Assembly: GCA_016234305.1 (NCBI GenBank) | Contig: JACRFM010000024.1 | Location: forward strand, 1 to 5,821 | Reading direction: 5' to 3' | Length of the DNA stretch: 5,821 nucleotides | Source of the DNA: Candidatus Kerfeldbacteria bacterium | GTDB taxonomy: Bacteria > Patescibacteriota > Patescibacteriia > Veblenbacterales > UBA10138 | In this document: piece by piece, positions 1 to 4,805 of the stretch | How the letters are laid out: every line of letters begins with the position of its first letter | Position numbering within the stretch: the stretch's first letter is position 1 | The notes under the pieces: model-generated | Database searches by the model: none | What the model was told of the DNA's origin: nothing | The model's input: only the letters and a program-made list of their open reading frames with translations | Position numbers and translations under genes: made by a program

Positions 1-248
1 AATGATTCGTTTAATCTTAAAAGTCGATAATCTCTTGTGTTTAAGCATATTTCTAGACTATAACCAGTTAGGTGATCTAGTCTAGAGCCTTGGGTATTAT
101 TTAGCCTGCCCGCCACTCGCCTTGCTTGATTAGCTAGTAGCTCTTTAATCGCAGTACTCGTATTAATAGTTAGATTATCTTTTAGGATTTTAGCTTTGGC
201 AGGCGGGGATTTAGTAGTTAGGATTTTTATTCGTGATTCTTGATTCAT
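1..248 (-). CDS. Possible partial ORF of unknown function, runs off left edge
   Basis: Reading the minus strand from an ATG at 248-246, 82 codons stay open to the window edge, so the C-terminal part is missing. An in-frame TAA at 257-255 lies just upstream, which fixes the ATG as the first standard start; a GTG at 116-114 is an internal alternative. The product is basic and helical in character, with a stretch rich in Ala, Arg and Leu followed by GSRLDHLTGYSLEICL. I do not recognise a family and see no catalytic motif. It would be divergent from smc with only 21 bp between the starts. Against it: no Shine-Dalgarno, a 5' end made of heptamer repeats, and odd codon use (9 of 13 Leu codons are CTA; Arg mostly AGA/AGG/CGA, while smc favours TTG and CGT). 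It may be a real low-expressed or transferred gene, a decayed one, or chance. Confidence 0.35.
   Translation of the reverse strand, partial: MNQESRIKILTTKSPPAKAKILKDNLTINTSTAIKELLANQARRVAGRLNNTQGSRLDHLTGYSLEICLNTRDYRLLRLNES
52..86. repeat. Perfect 9-bp inverted repeat
   Basis: TCTAGACTA at 52-60 is the exact reverse complement of TAGTCTAGA at 78-86, with a 17-nt spacer. The arms contain CTAG, a tetramer that is rare in many bacteria. No T-run follows on either strand, so it does not look like an intrinsic terminator. It lies inside the doubtful minus-strand ORF. It could be an operator or a hairpin, or chance. Confidence 0.5.
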
Positions 249-261
249 AATTCGTTATTCT
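227..261. repeat. Five-unit degenerate heptamer array before smc
   Basis: Five consecutive 7-bp units lie in register: TTATTCG, TGATTCT, TGATTCA, TAATTCG, TTATTCT. The consensus is T-D-ATTC-N, with the ATTC core kept in all five and variation at positions 2 and 7. A lone related unit, TGATTCG, occurs at 3-9. The array ends 8 bp before the smc start codon, so it occupies the 5' untranslated region of smc and the place where a ribosome binding site would be expected. Confidence 0.75.
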
Positions 262-269
262 TTTTAGAC

Positions 270-2873
270 ATGTTCTTACAGAAAATAGAAATTCAAGGTT
301 TTAAATCATTTGCCAATAAAACCATATTGGAGTTTAATCGTGAGCTGACCGCTATAGTCGGCCCCAATGGTTCGGGTAAATCTAACGTAGCCGATGCCGT
401 TCGTTGGGTTTTGGGAGAACAGTCACTCAAATTGTTGCGCGGCAAAAAAGCCGAGGACGTGATTTTTGCCGGCAGTGATAAAAAAAATCGCAGCGGTATG
501 GCGGAGGTGTCCATTTATCTTAATAACGAAGATGGTCAGGCACCCATAGAATATTCTGAGTTAATCATCACTCGCCGTGTTTTTCGTGACGGTCAGAGTG
601 AGTATTTATTGAATCAAAATCAGGTTCGTTTGCAAGATATTCAGCTGTTGATGGCTCGGGCCAGTGTTGGTCAAAAAACTTACAGTGTTATTGCCCAGGG
701 TATGATTGATTCAGTCCTGTTGGCTTCGCCGGGTGAACGTAAGGAATTTTTTGAAGAAGCTACCGGCGTTAAGCAGTATCAAATCAAACGCGAACAGTCA
801 ATTAATAAATTAGTAACAACTTATGAAAACTTGGAACAAGCTAAAATTTTGGTCCAGGAAATTGAGCCACGCCTCAGAGTGCTAACGCGACAAATTAAAC
901 GTTTGGAACGCCGTGAGGAACTGGAAGTCTTGCTGCAAGGTTTACAGAAAAAATATTACCGCTTCCGTTATCAGCAGCTGGCTTTAAGTTGCTGGCAAGT
1001 TGGTGACGGTTTGGCTGCTAAAATAACTTTGGGAGAAGAGCGCCTTAAAACTATTACTGAGTTGCAGGCCAGGTTGGCCGCTTTAGAGAAAACTGCGTCC
1101 TGGTCGCAAACTTGGCGGGAGTTGCAGATTAAACAGGTTGGCTTACGGAATCATTTAAGTGAATTAACGCGTGAGCAAACTTTAGCGCAGGCGGCTGAGG
1201 AAATTGGCCATTTAAAGCGTGGCGAGGGAGAGATTGCCCTTCTAAAGCAGCGTCGTCAGGAATTGATAGAAGAGCTCAAATTGGCGCAAACGCAGTTCAG
1301 CCAGTTTAATTTGGAAATTGAACACGGTCGTAAACAATTACAAAGTAAACTTGAGGAGCAGGTTAAGTTAGTGGATTGGTTTGTTGGTTTGGCTAAAGGG
1401 GGCGGTTCTTGGGCAGAATCGGAATTAACTAAATTAATTAGTGAGCAACGGGAACTAAAGCAGCACTTATTAAGCGTTAAAAGTTTGACTGAAGTTAAGA
1501 CTTTGGCTAATCAAGCTGGTGCTATAGCCGAACGTTTACAAATATTAGCTAAACATTGGTCGGAAGATGCTGCCAGCCAGTCACCCGATTGGGATAGCTG
1601 TTGGCAGCAGCGTGACCACTTGGCGCAGGAAATAGGCGGCCTGGAAGCCAACTTGAATCAACAAGCCATTCAGCTTAGTGCTAAACAAGAATCATCCGAA
1701 CGTTTGCAAGCATCGCTGTTTAAAATAGAAGCTAGTTTGGAATCTAAAGCGCCAGTCAAAGTTAAGTCCGGTGAAACGGAGGAATTGGGTAGCACGATTA
1801 AGCAAGTAGAGCAGGAACTAACGATGATTGACGAAAAATTACAGGAGCTGCACAATCAAGAGGAGAGCAGTAAGAGTGATTTGTTTAAGTTGCAGCGCGA
1901 ATTGGATAGAGCCCAGAATTTAGCACAAACCTATAGTCAAGAAAAGCATGAATTGGAACTGGCTAAAGCTCGTTTGGAAACTAAACTGGAGGATTTGGAG
2001 CGGGAGATGGTGCAAGAAGCTCCCCTGGAATTGATTCACGAGATAAAAGCCGCCGGTGAAACAGAAACTATTGCTGAAGGCGCTACGGCTTTGGAAATAA
2101 AAAAACTCAAAGGCCAATTGGAATTAACCGGTGGCATTGAACCTGAAGTTGTGTCCGACTATGAACAAACTAAAACTCGTTTTGATTTTTTAACCGGTCA
2201 AATTACCGACCTGGAACAAGCCACCCAGGCTTTGGAAGCTATTATTCAAGATTTGGATGAAACCATCGCCCAGCGGTTTTTGGTTAGCTTCCGCGCCATT
2301 AATGAAAAATTTGTTGAATATTTTAAATTGTTATTTTCCGGCGGTAAAGTTCAGTTGGTCTTGCAAAAAATTGAACCGAGTCTGGAGGAAGAAGCGGGGA
2401 GTGAAACTACGGCTGACGGTCAAGCGGAAGTTGAAGCTAAACCGCTTAGCGTGCGGGAAAAGTTTTTAGCCAAAGAGAAGATTAAGGCCGGTTTATTTGC
2501 CGGCGTGGAAATTCAGGCTACACCGCCTGGTAAAAAACTGGCTACTATTGCTTCACTTTCGGGCGGCGAAAAGGCCCTGGCCTCTATTGCCTTGATTTGC
2601 GCGATCATTTCTTTTAACCCTTCGCCCTTTGTGGTGTTGGACGAAGTTGATGCCGCTTTGGATGAATCTAATTCTGAACGTTTTGCCGCTATTTTGGATA
2701 AGTTAATGGTTCATACTCAGTTTATTACCATTACGCATAATCGGGCGACGATGAGACGGGCGGCCGTATTGTATGGCGTAACTATGGGAGACGACGGTAT
2801 ATCAAAATTGTTGTCCGTTAAATTGGAGGAAGCCAAGGAGATGGCGGGGAAGAAATTAAATCCTAAAACTTAA
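270..2873 (+). CDS. smc: Chromosome segregation SMC ATPase, short-armed, hinge not recognisable
   Basis: SMC proteins are DNA-entrapping ABC-type ATPases that fold and segregate chromosomes, normally as dimers with ScpA/ScpB (not in this window). The N-terminal half-head starts with the SMC hallmark IEIQGFKSFANKT, then Walker A GPNGSGKS (residues 31-38), the arginine-loop region KLLRGKKAEDVIFAGS and the Q-loop in IAQGMID (Gln143), followed by the family block GERKEFFEEATGV. The C-terminal half-head has the signature LSGGEKAL (763-770), Walker B with D791/E792, the D-loop ALDES and switch His823. Charged coiled coil fills about 170-365 and 435-660. At 867 residues it is far below the usual 1150-1200: the arms are short and the hinge with its conserved glycines is not visible. 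About 45 extra residues (699-743) sit in the C-terminal lobe. The ATG at 270 begins exactly at the conserved N-terminus; the TTG at 240 would add ten repeat-encoded residues. No Shine-Dalgarno is visible. Confidence 0.96.
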   Translation: MFLQKIEIQGFKSFANKTILEFNRELTAIVGPNGSGKSNVADAVRWVLGEQSLKLLRGKKAEDVIFAGSDKKNRSGMAEVSIYLNNEDGQAPIEYSELIITRRVFRDGQSEYLLNQNQVRLQDIQLLMARASVGQKTYSVIAQGMIDSVLLASPGERKEFFEEATGVKQYQIKREQSINKLVTTYENLEQAKILVQEIEPRLRVLTRQIKRLERREELEVLLQGLQKKYYRFRYQQLALSCWQVGDGLAAKITLGEERLKTITELQARLAALEKTASWSQTWRELQIKQVGLRNHLSELTREQTLAQAAEEIGHLKRGEGEIALLKQRRQELIEELKLAQTQFSQFNLEIEHGRKQLQSKLEEQVKLVDWFVGLAKGGGSWAESELTKLISEQRELKQHLLSVKSLTEVKTLANQAGAIAERLQILAKHWSEDAASQSPDWDSCWQQRDHLAQEIGGLEANLNQQAIQLSAKQESSERLQASLFKIEASLESKAPVKVKSGETEELGSTIKQVEQELTMIDEKLQELHNQEESSKSDLFKLQRELDRAQNLAQTYSQEKHELELAKARLETKLEDLEREMVQEAPLELIHEIKAAGETETIAEGATALEIKKLKGQLELTGGIEPEVVSDYEQTKTRFDFLTGQITDLEQATQALEAIIQDLDETIAQRFLVSFRAINEKFVEYFKLLFSGGKVQLVLQKIEPSLEEEAGSETTADGQAEVEAKPLSVREKFLAKEKIKAGLFAGVEIQATPPGKKLATIASLSGGEKALASIALICAIISFNPSPFVVLDEVDAALDESNSERFAAILDKLMVHTQFITITHNRATMRRAAVLYGVTMGDDGISKLLSVKLEEAKEMAGKKLNPKT

Positions 2874-3026
2874 TTTCAAAATTCAAATGTCAAGAGATGC
2901 GTTAAGTCAAAAGTTAGAAGTCAAAAGTCAAACCTACAACTCAAAAATAAAAACTATAAAACTTTTGACTTTTACCTTGTGGTTTTGAGTTTTGACTTTT
3001 GAGCTTTGAGTTTTTATAGTTTGGAT
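2874..3026. repeat. Degenerate heptamer repeat region with an orientation switch
   Basis: The smc-rpsP spacer is built from imperfect 7-bp units. The left half carries GTCAAAA-type units (2906, 2920; GTCAAAC at 2927; CTCAAAA at 2940). The right half carries the complementary type: TTTTGAC at 2963 and 2990, TTTTGAG at 2983 and 2997, CTTTGAG at 3004. Register is kept except for two 6-nt units (2934 and 2977). Because the halves are complementary, 2918-2934 can pair with 2981-2998 (one mismatch, one bulge), and AAACTATAAAA at 2951-2961 is a perfect reverse complement of 3012-3022. No open reading frame of note is present. No classical terminator for smc is seen, so this region may also mark the end of its transcript. 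Confidence 0.75.
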
Positions 3027-3037
3027 ATTAACTAGAC

Positions 3038-3066
3038 TTGACACTTAACGTCTAAATCGCTATTAT
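3038..3066 (+). promoter_or_regulatory. Sigma70-type promoter for rpsP
   Basis: TTGACA at 3038-3043, a 17-bp spacer and TATTAT at 3061-3066 form a near-consensus promoter; the overlapping TATAAT at 3064-3069 would give a 20-bp spacer and is less likely. Transcription would start near 3073, leaving a leader of about 30 nt before rpsP with no Shine-Dalgarno. A small dyad, TAGAC (3033-3037) and GTCTA (3050-3054), brackets the -35 box and may be chance. Confidence 0.7.
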
Positions 3067-3103
3067 AATCTCACCTTTATTAATTAGTATATTTGTTTTG
3101 AGT

Positions 3104-3406
3104 ATGTTAACTATTCGTTTGGCGCGAATCGGCAAAAAAAAGCAGGCTTATTTTCGTATTATTGTTTCGGAAAAAACCAAGGACACCCATGGTGATTATT
3201 TAGAGATGCTTGGTTCGGTTAATCCGCAAGCTAATCCGCGCGCCGTTCAGCTTAAAACTGAACGGATTCAGCACTGGCTAAAACAAGGCGCCACAGTTTC
3301 GCCAGTAATTCACAATATTTTCGTTGAGCAGGGTATTATTAAAGCTGAAAAGAAACGGGTGTGGAAAGTTCGTCCTGGTAAAAAGGCTGCCGCTGGGGCA
3401 GCCTAG
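3104..3406 (+). CDS. rpsP: 30S ribosomal protein S16 (bS16)
   Basis: S16 binds 16S rRNA in the 30S subunit body and helps its assembly. The 100-residue product opens with the family block MLTIRLARIGKKKQAYFRII and continues with GDYLEMLGSVNP and the mid-protein segment LKTERIQHWLKQGATVS, all in the family order. The usual length is about 80-90 residues; the extra part is a Lys/Ala/Gly-rich tail ending KKAAAGAA. The ATG at 3104 is preferred because S16 proteins begin at this point; an in-frame TTG at 3098 would add only Met-Ser. No Shine-Dalgarno is present in the short leader, although a strong promoter lies just upstream. The stop TAG is followed immediately by an in-frame TGA, and the last codons form a GC-rich hairpin. 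It probably heads a transcription unit with khpA, as in many bacteria. Confidence 0.97.
   Translation: MLTIRLARIGKKKQAYFRIIVSEKTKDTHGDYLEMLGSVNPQANPRAVQLKTERIQHWLKQGATVSPVIHNIFVEQGIIKAEKKRVWKVRPGKKAAAGAA
3385..3403 (+). other. GC-rich hairpin over the end of rpsP
   Basis: GGCTGCC at 3385-3391 pairs perfectly with GGCAGCC at 3397-3403 around a 5-nt loop, and the right arm abuts the TAG stop at 3404. All seven pairs but one are G-C. No T-run follows, so it is not a standard intrinsic terminator. It also encodes the alanine-rich C-terminus, so the symmetry could partly follow from GCN-rich codons. It might stall ribosomes, stabilise an rpsP mRNA end or attenuate khpA; these roles are inference. 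Confidence 0.55.
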
Positions 3407-3421
3407 TGAGGCAGAACTTGG

Positions 3422-3451
3422 TTGACGCTGCTCCCCGGTTGGCCGTATTAT
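3422..3451 (+). promoter_or_regulatory. Candidate promoter for khpA
   Basis: TTGACG at 3422-3427, an 18-bp spacer and TATTAT at 3446-3451 resemble a sigma70 promoter. TTGGTT (3418-3423) and AACCAA (3458-3463) form a loose dyad around it. If used, khpA would have a leader of about 160 nt. The rest of the 3407-3619 spacer holds a small hairpin, GGTCT/AGACC at 3542-3555, and a 20-codon ORF candidate (3536-3598), but no recognisable RNA gene. Confidence 0.4.
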
Positions 3452-3619
3452 ATTTATAACCAAACATTCCTTAATATTTTTGCTTGAGGGTCAATCTTAA
3501 CCGATTTTTAGGATTATAAAGGTCGAGTTAATCCCATGGTCGGTCTAAGTAGACCAAGAGACAAAAAAGTTAAGGCATTTGGAAGTTTATTTCAGTAAGA
3601 TTTACTTGTTTTTAAAGAT

Positions 3620-3961
3620 ATGTCTAAAGACCAAGAATTCATTGATTATGTAGTTAAGGCCCTAGTGGACCATCCGGAGAGCGTTAAAACTGAACGCACG
3701 GTGGATGAAATGGGTGTCCTAATTACTCTTTACGTCAGTCCGGAAGATATGGGTCAGATTATTGGCCGTTCTGGACAAACTGCCCGCAGTTTGCGTACTT
3801 TATTACGGGTGGTGGGCGCTAAGAATAATGCGCGCGTTAATTTGAAGATTTACGAACCGGAAGGTAGCCGCGGTCCCCGTCGTACTCGCGAAGAGCACGA
3901 GGCCATGACCGGCGAAGGCGAAAAAACCGATACTTCAATCATTGACGATTTGAAGATATAA
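3620..3961 (+). CDS. khpA: KhpA-family KH-domain RNA-binding protein
   Basis: KhpA (YlqC) is a small single-KH RNA chaperone-like protein that in Gram-positive bacteria works with KhpB/Jag and affects cell elongation and division. The core spans about residues 1-78: an N-terminal helix (QEFIDYVVKALVDHPESV), a beta strand, then the KH RNA-binding loop IIGRSGQTARSLRTLL with GxxG at Gly49-Gly52, and a last strand ending NLKIYEP. The family is usually about 75-85 residues; this product has 113, with a charged, probably disordered tail of about 33 residues rich in Arg, Glu and Gly. It starts at ATG 3620 without a Shine-Dalgarno. Its place directly after rpsP matches the common rpsP-khpA order, which supports the call. 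A strong terminator begins 11 nt after its stop codon, so rimM, trmD and rplS do not follow here. Confidence 0.93.
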   Translation: MSKDQEFIDYVVKALVDHPESVKTERTVDEMGVLITLYVSPEDMGQIIGRSGQTARSLRTLLRVVGAKNNARVNLKIYEPEGSRGPRRTREEHEAMTGEGEKTDTSIIDDLKI

Positions 3962-3971
3962 AAATTTTTTT

Positions 3972-4009
3972 AAACAACCCAGCCCTTCGTGAAGGGCTGG
4001 GTTGTTTTA
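3972..4009 (+). terminator. Strong intrinsic terminator after khpA
   Basis: Arms at 3972-3988 and 3991-4007 are perfectly complementary over 17 bp with a GC-rich core (CCCAGCCC/GGGCTGGG); the physical loop would be the central few bases around TTCGTGAA. The 3' side of the stem and the following bases are T-rich (GTTGTTTTAT). It closes the rpsP-khpA unit. A run of seven T at 3965-3971 precedes the stem. On the minus strand the exit side is A-rich first, so efficient termination there is less likely. Confidence 0.93.
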
Positions 4010-4037
4010 TTGACTGTATTTGTTAAAATATAGTCAA
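4002..4037 (+). promoter_or_regulatory. Candidate promoter with overlapping dyad for the 4068 gene
   Basis: A possible promoter is TTGTTT (4002-4007, within the terminator stem), a 16-bp spacer and TAAAAT (4024-4029). TTGACT at 4010-4015 is a better -35 box but has no -10 at proper spacing; TATAGT at 4029 is only 13 bp away. An imperfect palindrome covers 4010-4037: TTGACTGTAT and ATATAGTCAA match at 9 of 10 positions around 8 bp. Its overlap with the -10 suggests an operator, which is inference. Confidence 0.4.
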
Positions 4038-4042
4038 CAAAA

Positions 4043-4058
4043 ATTAACAGATTAACAG
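4043..4058. repeat. Tandem 8-bp duplication next to the ribosome binding site
   Basis: ATTAACAG occurs twice in direct succession (4043-4050 and 4051-4058). The last AG of the second copy is the start of the Shine-Dalgarno AGGAGG. It is probably a small slippage duplication in the leader. Confidence 0.7.
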
Positions 4059-4062
4059 GAGG
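4057..4062 (+). promoter_or_regulatory. Perfect Shine-Dalgarno, fixes a GTG start
   Basis: AGGAGG lies 5 nt before the GTG at 4068 and decides that start codon. It is the only full-consensus ribosome binding site in the window; smc, rpsP and khpA show none. Confidence 0.9.
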
Positions 4063-4067
4063 AAAAA

Positions 4068-4709
4068 GTGAAAAAGTCTTTTAACAACATTATTCTGGAT
4101 TTATTGCTCAATCGGCTGGTTTCCATTGGCCTGACATTGGTATTAACGTTTGTTTTTATCGGGGCATTGTTTATGCTTGGTGCCATGCCATATTTATATA
4201 AGCCGGTATTTTTACCACTGCAAGGTTATTTTGGTATAAACGCTGAGTTCTTTATTCCCCTATATGTTTGGGTAGCCATGGTTTTTGTTTATTTTTCCGG
4301 TTACTTGGCCCTGATTGTTTTTGCCGGCCCATTTGACGTAAAAATTGCCAGGGTAAAAAATCCAGACGTATCTACAGAAAGGCAATGGAAAATATTGTTA
4401 CTAGGTATTTGGTCTGAAGACAAAAAATGGTTTTTTATGTTTTTAAAATTCTACCTACCCAACTTGTTCGTCTACAGCCTTTTGGTGCTGGTTTATCAAT
4501 TATTTGGCTTAGGAAACTTATTTCAAATTGAGCCTAATGATAACATTAGAGATTCTGTGGTTTTTGTTATTATCACCGGCATTTATATGATTTTGTCTGG
4601 CGTTATAGTTAGATCTTACGTAGAGGATAAGGCAGATAATAGTGAATCATGGGCTGATAAATTCATTGTGAGATTAAAAAAGCGCGTAATTACACGGCCA
4701 AGTATATAA
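4068..4709 (+). CDS. Polytopic membrane protein of unknown family
   Basis: I do not recognise this 213-residue protein. It has four likely membrane segments at about residues 17-39, 63-87, 122-146 and 162-182, a basic N-terminus (MKK) and a charged C-terminal tail with the run RLKKR, so the N- and C-termini are probably both cytoplasmic. The loop at 88-121 (FDVKIARVKNPDVSTERQWK and after) is charged and also likely cytoplasmic. No signal peptidase site, metal motif or ATP-binding motif is visible. The GTG start is secured by the AGGAGG 5 nt upstream. The gene has its own promoter candidate and is bounded by terminators on both sides (3972-4009 and 4733-4764), so it is probably transcribed alone. 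Its perfect Shine-Dalgarno and separate transcription differ from its neighbours and could reflect insertion at this site, but base composition is not strikingly different. Confidence 0.85.
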   Translation: MKKSFNNIILDLLLNRLVSIGLTLVLTFVFIGALFMLGAMPYLYKPVFLPLQGYFGINAEFFIPLYVWVAMVFVYFSGYLALIVFAGPFDVKIARVKNPDVSTERQWKILLLGIWSEDKKWFFMFLKFYLPNLFVYSLLVLVYQLFGLGNLFQIEPNDNIRDSVVFVIITGIYMILSGVIVRSYVEDKADNSESWADKFIVRLKKRVITRPSI

Positions 4710-4732
4710 AATAAATAAAATTGGATTTTCTG

Positions 4733-4764
4733 GTCTACGGTTTATTACAATCGTAGACTTTTTT
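4733..4764 (+). terminator. Intrinsic terminator after the 4068 gene
   Basis: GTCTACG (4733-4739) pairs with CGTAGAC (4752-4758), with weaker A-T and G-T pairs possible inside the loop, and six T follow at once (4759-4764). It lies 24 nt after the TAA stop and separates this gene from the DUF475 gene. Confidence 0.88.
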
Positions 4765-4787
4765 ATTAAATTTATGTAAACTATATA
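4759..4787 (+). promoter_or_regulatory. Weak promoter candidate for the DUF475 gene
   Basis: TATATA at 4782-4787 is a plausible -10 box; the -35 position 17 bp upstream is only TTTTTT, shared with the terminator T-run. Transcription would start about 12 nt before the ATG at 4806, leaving a very short leader. No room remains for a manganese (yybP-ykoY) riboswitch, which often precedes TerC-type genes. Confidence 0.3.
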
Positions 4788-4805
4788 GGAAACGAGCAGT
4801 GATTT

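Noticed and set aside
2..85. 27-codon plus-strand ORF at the left edge
   Set aside because: It is short, hydrophobic, overlaps the longer minus-strand frame and has no recognisable start signals.
105..203. CCTGCC/GGCAGG inverted pair
   Set aside because: Six-base arms 87 bp apart are expected by chance.
240..269. Ten-residue N-terminal extension of SMC from TTG 240
   Set aside because: It is encoded by the heptamer repeat, and SMC family proteins begin at the residues starting from ATG 270.
2257..2469. 70-residue plus-strand ORF inside smc
   Set aside because: It is an alternative-frame shadow of the conserved SMC C-terminal head coding sequence.
227..3026. Heptamer blocks as a CRISPR array
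   Set aside because: Units are 7 bp, contiguous and degenerate, without 25-40 bp repeats or unique spacers.
3098..3103. TTG start for rpsP
   Set aside because: It adds only Met-Ser before the conserved S16 start and has no ribosome binding site.
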